Assembly (NCBI RefSeq): GCF_030247195.1
Contig: NC_080672.1
Location: 396,817,037-396,881,036 of the forward strand
Length of the DNA stretch: 64,000 nucleotides
Direction: 5' to 3'
Origin: Topomyia yanbarensis
Taxonomy: Eukaryota > Arthropoda > Insecta > Diptera > Culicidae
Made by a program: the position numbers and the translations under genes
Notes under the pieces: model-generated
Seen by the model: only the letters and a program-made list of their open reading frames with translations
The model's database searches: none
What the model was told of the DNA's origin: nothing
Shown: positions 9,698-20,600 of the stretch, one piece after another
Numbering within the stretch: the first letter of the stretch is position 1
How the letters are laid out: each line of letters starts with the position of its first letter

Positions 9698-12496
9698 CAC
9701 CCAGGTTTTTTTTTTAAGCAGTTTTTTTGCGCGGTTTTTTTTACGCGGATTTTCCAATTAACGCGATTTTTGCAAAAATATTCTAAGTCCTTTTGAATCC
9801 AAAAGACTTAGAAGATTTTCGGAAAGATGGGAGAGACGGGTCTGGAAGATTCCTTATGGCCCGCACCCCAACAATATGGGTATTTTCGGAATGGTCTTGA
9901 ACAGGGTTACCAAAAATACAGAATAATCTGTATTTAAACAGATTTTTCAGCCAGTTTCAGACCAAGAATCTGTATGTGCAAATACTCAGATTTTTGCGTC
10001 TATGTACAGATATACAGATTTTTGAGAAGTGATGTTACAAAACCTATTTTGGAAATATTTTTTTAGTTTCAGTAATACTTCCTCTGTGTCTCTCTCAGCT
10101 TAGCCCTCTATATTTGGCTGTGCACGCCGATGAAATCGACTTGAAAATGACTTTTACTGTGAGCCGTGTTTACAAACATTGCTTCACAGTTTAATGACAG
10201 TATTGGTAAATACGGCTCACAGTAAAAGTCATTATTTATGTCGACTTCGTCTGCGTGCACAGCCCAATTAAAATATATTTTCACTTTTGCGAGTGGTCGC
10301 TCATTCTGAAAGGTAAAGGTTTGTAATGCACTCAGGTTAGCACCCAGCAAACACCTGGCTGAAGTCTACTTCCAGAAACGTTAATTGTAATACTCTGTGA
10401 CTTTGTGAATTCTCAATTTTTTGTCCTAAAATTAGACAGCTACATTGGTCGACTTAGGCTGTGAACCATTTGGAGAAATTTTTAACTCTTAGTTAAAATC
10501 TGACACTTCAAAAGTTATTTGCAAAATAACCCTACTCTGGAGCATGGTTAAAATTGACAGAGCGATAGTTAAATTTGACAGCTCGATGATTAAAATTTTT
10601 CCCATGATGCAGAATGAAAAGGTGGAAACATTTTCTGTACCTAATTGAGGTTGTCAATATTTTTCAATACAAATTTAAGGAATAAAGATGGAAGGGATAA
10701 AGATGGAAACGATTACGTGTTGTGTAAAGATTTGTTTGGGTTATTTCATGATGTGAATGTTTACTTTTCAAGGCTATGACTGTCATACTTAATGTAATAA
10801 GAAAAAAAACTAATTTTAAAATATCGACAAATGTTCACACCTCTACCAACTTGTGGTCATCGCAGCTGTCAATTCTAAATAACTATCCATATGTCAACTT
10901 TTGAAATTGTTCGCACTCTCAAGGACTCAACTGATTCGATACAGATATCGACCCAGATTTTTCAAAGAGTAAATACAGATAAAAAGATTTTTTAGGACAA
11001 AAATACAGATTTAATTTTGGCAACCCTGGTCTTGAAGAGTAGGCGCCAGAAGTTGATTTTTGACGCCATTTTGAAATCAAAGATGGCGACTTCCGGTTTA
11101 GAGAAATACGCTATAACTCAATCAATATGGGTATTTTCGGAATGGACTTGAAGAGTAGGTGCCAGAAATTGATTTTTGACGCCATTTTAAAATCATTAAT
11201 GGTGACTTCCGGTTTAGCGAAATTCGCTATAACCCAATCAATATGGGTATTTGCGGAATCGTCTTGACGAGTAGTAGATCGATGTTTGACGCCATTTTGA
11301 ATTCCGAGATGGCGACTTCCGGGTTAGCCACATTCACTATAACCCAGTCAATATGAGTGTTTTTGGAATGATCTTAATGAGTTGGTTCCAAAAATTTAAT
11401 TTTGACGCCATTTTTAAATCCAAGATGGCGATTTCCGATTTCGCGAAATTCGCTATAACCCAATCAATATTGGTATTTTTGGAAGTTGAAGTTGTAGTAC
11501 AAATAGTTTTAATTAAAGAGTTGAATTTACTTAAATTTAATCAATATGTTTAATTTGAATAAATTCAAACCCCCAACTCACACCACATACGTCTCTTTCT
11601 TCTCTCTCTCTCTTCCATTCTCACCGCACTTTCCTGGATGAACACATAAAAATATTTTGCATTTTGCTGGTTTATGATTAGATCTTATATTTGAGGGTGA
11701 TTTAGATGATTACCCAAATTTTTCATGCGAGAATTTCGGTAAACCGGAAGTCGCCATCTAGAATTTTAAAATGACGGCAAACATCGACGTTTGTCTGCTG
11801 CTCGTCAAAACCATTCCGAAAATACTCATGTTGATTGAGAATCTCGCGAAACCGGAAGCCGCCATTTGGGATTTTAAAATGGCGCTAAAAATCAATTTTC
11901 ATAAAAAACCTTGCGGGGAAGGTGCAGATTTATTTATTCCTGGCACCTACTCGTCAAGACCATTCCGAAAATACCCATATTGATTGGGTTACAGCGAATT
12001 TCGCTAAACCGGAAGTCGCCATCTTTGATTTCAAAATGGCGTCAAAATCAATTTCTGGCACCTACTCTTCAAGACCATTCCAAAAATACCCATATTGATT
12101 GGGTTATAGCGAATTTTGCTAAAACCGGAAGTCGCCATCTTTGATTTCAAAATGGCGTCAAAAATCAATTTCTGGAACCTACTCTTCAAGACCATTCTGA
12201 AAATACCCATATTGTTGGGGTGCGGGCCATAAGGAATCTTCCAGACCCGTCTCTTCCATCTTTCCGAGAATCATCTAAGTCTTTTGCATTCAAAAGGACT
12301 TAGAATATTTTTTGCAAAAACCGTGTTAATTGCGAAATCCGCGCAGAAAAAACTTCCAAAAATATTCTAAGTCTTTTGCTGAGAGTTTTTTTTTGCGCGG
12401 ATTTTCGAATTACCGCGGTTTTTTTTACGCGGATTTTCCAATTACGCGGTTTTTTTTTACGCGGTAGGTATCCCCCGCGTAAAAAAAACCTGGGTG
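9698..12496. mobile_element. 2.8-kb foldback-like TIR element with tandem subrepeats in both arms
   Basis: The ends are CACCCAGGTTTTTTTTTTAA and the complement ending AAAAAAAACCTGGGTG, flanked by TA (9696-9697, 12497-12498). The arms are long inverted repeats. A distal block (9773-9900) pairs with 12181-12330. A proximal block of about four tandem units of roughly 115 bp (11029-11480) pairs with about four reversed units (11745-12200). Each unit contains ATGGCGACTTCCGG, CAATCAATATGGGTATTTT and a 'tcttgaagagtaggcgccag' type phrase. No transposase is visible. The tandem-within-inverted design is like Foldback elements. Confidence 0.82.
9901..11027. mobile_element. hAT-like nonautonomous element (1127 bp) nested in the foldback-like element
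   Basis: The ends read ACAGGGTTACCAAAAATAC and (complement) AGGGTTGCCAAAATTAAA. They are flanked by an exact 8-bp duplication GGTCTTGA (9893-9900 and 11028-11035), which is the size made by hAT or P-type transposases. Inside lies a second inverted repeat of about 57 bp (10116-10172 and 10207-10264), probably another small element. No transposase reading frame is present. Confidence 0.85.
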
Positions 12497-12498
12497 TA

Positions 12499-14000
12499 TA
12501 TGATTTTCCCCATCTTCATTGTTATCTAGTTTCATTCTATCTTCGGATTCCTGTGATGGGGCTCGCTGGTTGTTGTATGGAGCTAACATACAGCGTTGAT
12601 ATGAGTTTTAAAGTAATGGAAAATGCCAAGCAGTATATGTTCAGTACCTAACACTGTGGATGGTACTAACCTGGACCGCGGCATACCTCTCCCTGCTACT
12701 GATGGTCGAGTAGAGGGCCCGCTTGGGTGTGGTGTTCTCCGAACGATCGATTGGTGTACTTCAGTGTCCACTTCATGCTCCTGGGTATACTTTTACTAAT
12801 TGTTATTTCATCCTCTAAGTGGGCAATGAGCGACATCCTCAGTATCACTAGTTGGTTGGGCTGAGGGACCATAGCGTTCGATTGGCTGGGTTACATCCAT
12901 CTGCTTGTCATAAATGTGTCGTCCAATTTACACTCGGCGTACATGGTTAGATCATTGTAAATAGATTGGCATCTTCCAGGAAACCTATCAGTTCTGCATA
13001 GACATTTTCCTATCTTAACGAACTGAATCACCTTTCTGTATGAGAAAGGCAAAAATCAAGAAATTAGGGTATTATCGCTGTCTGCAAATTGATAATTTAA
13101 AAAAAAACATGCTTGGCAGTTTCTGTGAATTGATATTTTGTCATTTTCATTGAATTTAACTTAATATCTGTATAACACCGGTTCAACAATAGGGGCACCT
13201 CAGTGCAGTGGTGTCCAGCGACCTTGAAGTATTTTAAGACGGCTCTGTTCATAGTCGTGAAACAAAATTGAAACGAAAAAAGATGGCTTTGACCCTAATG
13301 TCAAATTCATAAGCTTATGGCGATTTCGCTTGAACCTGAAACTGAGTCAGGTTCTAACCCCAACCGCTGTCAGTTAATACATTTTGACAGCAGTTGGGGT
13401 TGGGAACTGACTCAGTTTCGCCTCAAACGAAAACCACATTAGTTACGTACTGGCATTGTGCATTCAAAAGGACACGTAACAGCTTTGCAAATACTTGGTC
13501 GTTTCCTTGAAGCATATGATCATCATACCATCAGCACACGCGCATTTGTTGCTTCCAAATATGCGACCCACTTCAGTGATGATCGGGTCGGGATTCAAGA
13601 TTGTCGCGACACCATTGCAAAAATTGTGCACCAGACAGCATGACGCTCGAAAGAGCAAGCAAACATCAAATATGTATTATATAAGCGAAAAAAATGACAC
13701 TATTTCTGCTATCCACACCACTTTCGTCAACATCGTCAACTTAGCGACAGACCGCACTCCGATTAGACGAACGATTGAATCATCGTGTTTTTTTTTCTTG
13801 TTACCTTTTGTTCTCACCTACTGCGGTCACGATCAAACAAAGTTGCGCGAATATTAGCAAACCACGAACAAAGGAGAGTTGAAGATAATATAATAATTAG
13901 CAAATGATGCTAACGATCATTGACACCAGATGGGTTGGTGATAATTGAAAAAAAAATCAGAACTTTTCGTCTCTGTCACTTAGGTGTGGTGAGGTTTTCC
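12499..14000. other. Gene-free sequence with a MITE-like palindrome
   Basis: At 13327-13372 and 13385-13429 two arms of about 45 bp face each other across 12 bp (core CTGAGTCAG, CCCCAAC, GCTGTCA), about 80% paired. A short hairpin with CCTTTCTCATACAGAAAGG on the minus strand lies near 13033-13055; this phrase recurs elsewhere in mosquito DNA. Nothing coding was recognised. Confidence 0.6.
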
Positions 14001-14006
14001 ATCGTC

Positions 14007-14012
14007 TTTATT
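14007..14012 (-). promoter_or_regulatory. Candidate polyadenylation signal for the acyltransferase gene
   Basis: AATAAA on the minus strand, about 395 bp beyond the stop codon. It is a plausible 3' end position but AT-rich DNA gives such hexamers by chance, and no cDNA is available. Confidence 0.4.
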
Positions 14013-14407
14013 TCACTTTCGATCAACAGAAGTGCTACTTTGTGCTAGTTACTCTTTTCTTGCCATGCTTTCAGGAACATCTAATTACACTTGCGTCTGT
14101 TAAATAGTTAAATAAAATTCTCCTTCTTACTGTATAATAAATAGTACTAGACAGTGTCCCTATCGAATAGTTGTATAAAAAATCATTACAAGTACACAAT
14201 ACCCATTCATGTAAAAAAGAAAATATTTCCCAAAAACTAAGATTTCAGCAAATTGGTTATCACAACATCTAACCCTATGTGTTTTTCTCCTCTGTCAAAT
14301 TTGTTGCTTGCACCGCTGTTGAAATAGCTATTTCCTTTCATTGGAATTGTATTTCTAATATGAAATGCTATTTGGTGTTACCTGACTGGAAAAAAATTAA
14401 CATCCAT

Positions 14408-14605
14408 TCAATCCACTTTCTTTCCCTGAGATATTGGGGACGATGTTGCACTCGTAGGGTCGCCCAACGTCGCAGCTGCCACCCGTGGTTTCTTTTTCAA
14501 TTTCAAAATTTCATTCGCTATCGTGCAGTAGGGAATCTCGAACAGAACCGTGAAAGCCACAGCAACCAGGTAGGACAGCAACGTGACACCCAGAGCCATA
14601 ACAAT
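14408..14605 (-). CDS. Acyltransferase exon I: last membrane helix, C-terminus and stop
   Basis: The acceptor is CATAATAG at 14606-14613. The exon opens [19 protein letters not shown], continues [20 protein letters not shown], and ends with a Ser/Thr/Pro-rich tail and TGA. The E.P...I...L pattern after the last helix is the usual end of the domain, with a short cytoplasmic tail. Intron H/I is 147 bp. Total gene length in view is 30.4 kb, of which 2.05 kb is coding. Confidence 0.93.
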   Translation of the reverse strand: MVMALGVTLLSYLVAVAFTVLFEIPYCTIANEILKLKKKPRVAAATLGDPTSATSSPISQGKKVD

Positions 14606-17600
14606 CTATTATGGACGGGTCAAGCACCGAGGATGAAAGAAAGAAATAGAAATATCAAACAATACCGTTTAACGAAAAATGCGAGATTCTATGCAACACG
14701 CCAACCAATTAACGGGCAGGTGCTAAATCGGGGTGCGCGGACACGAACTTACCGCAAGAATGGGATCCGCATTGATACTACGGTCGGAGAATCCAAAAAT
14801 GGCGGTGATTATCAGGGGATTGACCAGATAGATTCCGTACGTCAGTTTATTGATGTGAATGAAAAATTTCGATGACAGGAGCCGGATAACTGCATCTGTT
14901 TGGGAAAAAAAATCCAACAATGTAGATCAAATATTCGTTAACTTGCTGACTCTCTACATCATAACCCTTCGCTGAAGACCGTTTCACATTTCAGGAAAAC
15001 TGTCTTGTTTTTTTTAATGTGTTCTATTTTACTTGTTGTTCGATTTATTGGACGAATGGTATTTCTTTTTGATTTTCTTCTGGTTTTCATACCGTTGACA
15101 ATTCTGTATCCAGTTATGCTTTTCACACCGAATTGCATTCGTAAAATTTGTGATAATATTAAATTTTATCTTCTTCTTTTACTTCAATATAATTCCACTA
15201 TCTCTATCTCTATCTCTATCTCTATCTCTATCTCTATCTCTATCTCTATCTCTATCTCTATCTCTATCTCTATCTCTATCTCTATCTCTATCTCTATCTC
15301 TATCTCTATCTCTATCTCTATCTCTATCTCTATCTCTATCTCTATCTCTATCTCTATCTCTATCTCTATCTCTATCTCTATCTCTATCTCTATCTCTATC
15401 TCTATCTCTATCTCTATCTCTATCTCTATCTCTATCTCTATCTCTATCTCTATCTCTATCTCTATCTCTATCTCTATCTCTATCTCTATCTCTATCTCTA
15501 TCTCTATCTCTATCTCTATCTCTATCTCTATCTCTATCTCTATCTCTATCTCTATCTCTATCTCTATCTCTATCTCTATCTCTATCTCTATCTCTATCTC
15601 TATCTCTATCTCTATCTCTATCTCTATCTCTATCTCTATCTCTATCTCTATCTCTATCTCTATCTCTATCTCTATCTCTATCTCTATCTCTATCTCTATC
15701 TCTATCTCTATCTCTATCTCTATCTCTATCTCTATCTCTATCTCTATCTCTATCTCTATCTCTATCTCTATCTCTATCTCTATCTCTATCTCTATCTCTA
15801 TCTCTATCTCTATCTCTATCTCTATCTCTATCTCTATCTCTATCTCTATCTCTATCTCTATCTCTATCTCTATCTCTATCTCTATCTCTATCTCTATCTC
15901 TATCTCTATCTCTATCTCTATCTCTATCTCTATCTCTATCTCTATCTCTATCTCTATCTCTATCTCTATCTCTATCTCTATCTCTATCTCTATCTCTATC
16001 TCTATCTCTATCTCTATCTCTATCTCTATCTCTATCTCTATCTCTATCTCTATCTCTATCTCTATCTCTATCTCTATCTCTATCTCTATCTCTATCTCTA
16101 TCTCTATCTCTATCTCTATCTCTATCTCTATCTCTATCTCTATCTCTATCTCTATCTCTATCTCTATCTCTATCTCTATCTCTATCTCTATCTCTATCTC
16201 TATCTCTATCTCTATCTCTATCTCTATCTCTATCTCTATCTCTATCTCTATCTCTATCTCTATCTCTATCTCTATCTCTATCTCTATCTCTATCTCTATC
16301 TCTATCTCTATCTCTATCTCTATCTCTATCTCTATCTCTATCTCTATCTCTATCTCTATCTCTATCTCTATCTCTATCTCTATCTCTATCTCTATCTCTA
16401 TCTCTATCTCTATCTCTATCTCTATCTCTATCTCTATCTCTATCTCTATCTGCATCTGTATCTGTATCTGTATCACTACTACCTCTCTGCCTTCAGATTA
16501 TCTGTCATTCTTCCTTCTTCATTTCATGAGCAGATTCACCAAGTCCTATTCCCTTCAAAATTTTAACGCTATCAACATTTCACTTCCTTAAATCCTATCA
16601 ATTTGATGCGAAGAATTCTATTAACCGCGAATAAGGTTAAAAAATCTAACACCCTAGCGATGGCGCATATTGAGGTGGCTCAATACTTCGCTGCCACCAT
16701 CACATTTGTATAGTTTACTTAAAAATAAAATCTGTTTCCAAGGTTAGTCCGAACATGCGGGAAATACATTGCACTTAATGGTTCTATTATAGAGCTTCGA
16801 TTTAATGACACAGCATTTCATTAAATAATTTTCCAAAAACTTTGCCCAAATCCTGAGTCCTTGTCAAGTTTAACATCTAAATAATTCTGCTGAACCGAAA
16901 TTCTTTACTATTCAATTCGTAGGAATCATTGATATAGTAACAACGCTATTGCCTAAACAGTTCTGCGATGGCTTAAAATTTCAAGGTGATTTGATTTATG
17001 GTTCATGAATACGATTTACGGTTTACGATTTACGTTTTGCGATTTAAGATTTAAGATTCACGTTTAAAAATTTTATTTTACATTTTCTGCTTTCTTGTTT
17101 TTCTGTTTTCGCCTTTCCTGTTTTCTCGTTATTTTTCTGTTTGCTTCTATTTTTCTGTTCTGTTTTACTGTTTTTGGTTCTTATGTTTTTCTGTTTTTCT
17201 CTTTCTCTCAATTTCTCTTTTTATTTTCTTCTCTTTTTTATGCACTGTTTTTCCTGTTTTCGTGTTTTCTTATTTTTCTGTTTTTCTGTATTTTAATTAT
17301 CCTGTTTTTCTTTATGTATATTTTTCTTGTTTCTGTTTTTGAATTTTCCTTTTTCTGTTTTCTTGTTTTCATTTTTGTTGTTGTCTTGTTTTCTTGATTT
17401 CTTGTTTTCTTGTTTTCTTGTTTTCTTGTTTTCTTGTTTTCTTGTTTTCTTGTTTTCTTGTTTTCTTGTTTTCTTGTTTTCTTGTTTTCTTGTTTTCTTG
17501 TTTTCTTGTTTTCTTGTTTTCTTGTCTTCTTGTTTTCTTGTTTTCTTGTTTTCTTGTTTTCTTGTTTTCTTGTTTTCTTGTTTTCTTGTTTTCTTGTTTT

Positions 17601-20600
17601 CTTGTTTTCTTGTTTTCTTGTTTTCTTGTTTTCTTGTTTTCTTGTTTTCTTGTTTTCTTGTTTTCTTGTTTTCTTGTTTTCTTGTTTTCTTGTTTTCTTG
17701 TTTTCTTGTTTTCTTGTTTTCTTGTTTTCTTGTTTTCTTGTTTTCTTGTTTTCTTGTTTTCTTGTTTTCTTGTTTTCTTGTTTTCTTGTTTTCTTGTTTT
17801 CTTGTTTTCTTGTTTTCTTGTTTTCTTGTTTTCTTGTTTTCTTGTTTTCTTGTTTTCTTGTTTTCTTGTTTTCTTGTTTTCTTGTTTTCTTGTTTTCTTG
17901 TTTTCTTGTTTTCTTGTTTTCTTGTTTTCTTGTTTTCTTGTTTTCTTGTTTTCTTGTTTTCTTGTTTTCTTGTTTTCTTGTTTTCTTGTTTTCTTGTTTT
18001 CTTGTTTTCTTGTTTTCTTGTTTTCTTGTTTTCTTGTTTTCTTGTTTTCTTGTTTTCTTGTTTTCTTGTTTTCTTGTTTTCTTGTTTTCTTGTTTTCTTG
18101 TTTTCTTGTTTTCTTGTTTTCTTGTTTTCTTGTTTTCTTGTTTTCTTGTTTTCTTGTTTTCTTGTTTTCTTGTTTTCTTGTTTTCTTGTTTTCTTGTTTT
18201 CTTGTTTTCTTGTTTTCTTGTTTTCTTGTTTTCTTGTTTTCTTGTTTTCTTGTTTTCTTGTTTTCTTGTTTTCTTGTTTTCTTGTTTTCTTGTTTTCTTG
18301 TTTTCTTGTTTTCTTGTTTTCTTGTTTTCTTGTTTTCTTGTTTTCTTGTTTTCTTGTTTTCTTGTTTTCTTGTTTTCTTGTTTTCTTGTTTTCTTGTTTT
18401 CTTGTTTTTTTGTTTTCTTGTTTTCTTGTTTTCTTGTTTTCTTGTTTTCTTGTTTTCTTGTTTTCTTGTTTTCTTGTTTTCTTGTTTTCTTGTTTTCTTG
18501 TTTTCTTGTTTTCTTGTTCTCTTGTTTTCTTGTTTTCTTGTTTTCTTGTTTTCTTGTTTTCTTGTTTTCTTGTTTTCTTGTTTTCTTGTTTTATTGTTTT
18601 ATTGTTTTCTTGTTTTCTTGTTTTCTTGTTTTCTTGTTTTCTTGTTTTCTTGTTTTCTTGTTTTCTTGTTTTCTTGTTTTCTTGTTTTCTTGTTTTCTTG
18701 TTTTCTTGTTTTCTTGTTTTCTTGTTTTCTTGTTTTCTTGTTTTCTTGTTTTCTTGTTTTCTTGTTTTCTTGTTTTCTTGTTTTCTTGTTTTCTTGTTTT
18801 CTTGTTTTCTTGTTTTCTTGTTTTCTTGTTTTCTTGTTTTCTTGTTTTCTTGTTTTCTTGTTTTCTTGTTTTCTTGTTTTCTTGTTTTCTTGTTTTCTTG
18901 TTTTCTTGTTTCTTGTTTTCTTGTTTTCTTGTTTTCTTGTTTTCTTGTTTTCTTGTTTTCTTGTTTTCTTGTTTTCTTGTTTTCTTGTTTTCTTGTTTTC
19001 TTGTTTTCTTGTTTTCTTGTTTTCTTGTTTTCTTGTTTTCTTGTTTTCTTGTTTTCTTGTTTTCTTGTTTTCTTGTTTTCTTGTTTTCTTGTTTTCTTGT
19101 TTTCTTGTTTTCTTGTTTTCTTGTTTTCTTGTTTTCTTGTTTTCTTGTTTTCTTGTTTTCTTGTTTTCTTGTTTTCTTGTTTTCTTGTTTTCTTGTTTTC
19201 TTGTTTTCTTGTTTTCTTGTTTTCTTGTTTTCTTGTTTTCTTGTTTTCTTGTTTTCTTGTTTTCTTGTTTTCTTGTTTTCTTGTTTTCTTGTTTTCTTGT
19301 TTTCTTGTTTTCTTGTTTTCTTGTTTTCTTGTTTTCTTGTTTTCTTGTTTTCTTGTTTTCTTGTTTTCTTGTTTTCTTGTTTTCTTGTTTTCTTGTTTTC
19401 TTGTTTTCTTGTTTTCTTGTTTTCTTGTTTTCTTGTTTTCTTGTTTTCTTGTTTTCTTGTTTTCTTGTTTTCTTGTTTTCTTGTTTTCTTGTTTTCTTGT
19501 TTTCTTGTTTTCTTGTTTTCTTGTTTTCTTGTTTTCTTGTTTTCTTGTTTTCTTGTTTTCTTGTTTTCTTGTTTTCTTGTTTTCTTGTTTTCTTGTTTTC
19601 TTGTTTTCTTGTTTTCTTGTTTTCTTGTTTTCTTGTTTTCTTGTTTTCTTGTTTTCTTGTTTTCTTGTTTTCTTGTTTTCTTGTTTTCTTGTTTTCTTGT
19701 TTTCTTGTTTTCTTGTTTTCTTGTTTTCTTGTTTTCTTGTTTTCTTGTTTTCTTGTTTTCTTGTTTTCTTGTTTTCTTGTTTTCTTGTTTTCTTGTTTTC
19801 TTGTTTTCTTGTTTTCTTGTTTTCTTGTTTTCTTGTTTTCTTGTTTTCTTGTTTTCTTGTTTTCTTGTTTTCTTGTTTTCTTGTTTTCTTGTTTTCTTGT
19901 TTTCTTGTTTTCTTGTTTTCTTGTTTTCTTGTTTTCTTGTTTTCTTGTTTTCTTGTTTTCTTGTTTTCTTGTTTTCTTGTTTTCTTGTTTTCTTGTTTTC
20001 TTGTTTTCTTGTTTTCTTGTTTTCTTGTTTTCTTGTTTTCTTGTTTTCTTGTTTTCTTGTTTTCTTGTTTTCTTGTTTTCTTGTTTTCTAGTTTTCTTGT
20101 TTTCTTGTTTTCTTGTTTTCTTGTTTTCTTGTTTTCTTGTTTTCTTGTTTTCTTGTTTTCTTGTTTTCTTGTTTTCTTGTTTTCTTGTTTTCTTGTTTTC
20201 TTGTTTTCTTGTTTTCTTGTTTTCTTGTTTTCTTGTTTTCTTGTTTTCTTGTTTTCTTGTTTTCTTGTTTTCTTGTTTTCTTGTTTTCTTGTTTTCTTGT
20301 TTTCTTGTTTTCTTGTTTTCTTGTTTTCTTGTTTTCTTGCTTTCTTGTTTTCTTGTTTTCTTGTTTTCTTGTTTGCTTGTTTGCTTGTTTTCTTGTTTTC
20401 TTTTTTTCTTGTTTCCTTGTTTTCTTGTTTTCTTGTTTTCTTGTTTTCTTGTTCTCTTGTTTTCTTGTTTTCTTATTGTCTTGTTTCCTTGTTTTACTTT
20501 TTCCGCGTTTTTTCTGTTTTTCTCTTTTCCTGTTCTTCTCTTTTTATGTTTTTCTATTTGTCTTTTTGTCTCTTTTTTTCGGTTTTTCAATTTTCCTGTT

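Noticed and set aside
14279..14875. Plus-strand 198-residue frame
   Set aside because: Shadow of acyltransferase exons H and I on the other strand, whose reading is supported by family motifs and splice sites.
15005..16591. Ile-Ser, Leu-Ser and Ile-Glu repeat proteins of 430-528 residues
   Set aside because: Artefacts of the TATCTC hexamer; no start context, no homology, inside an intron.
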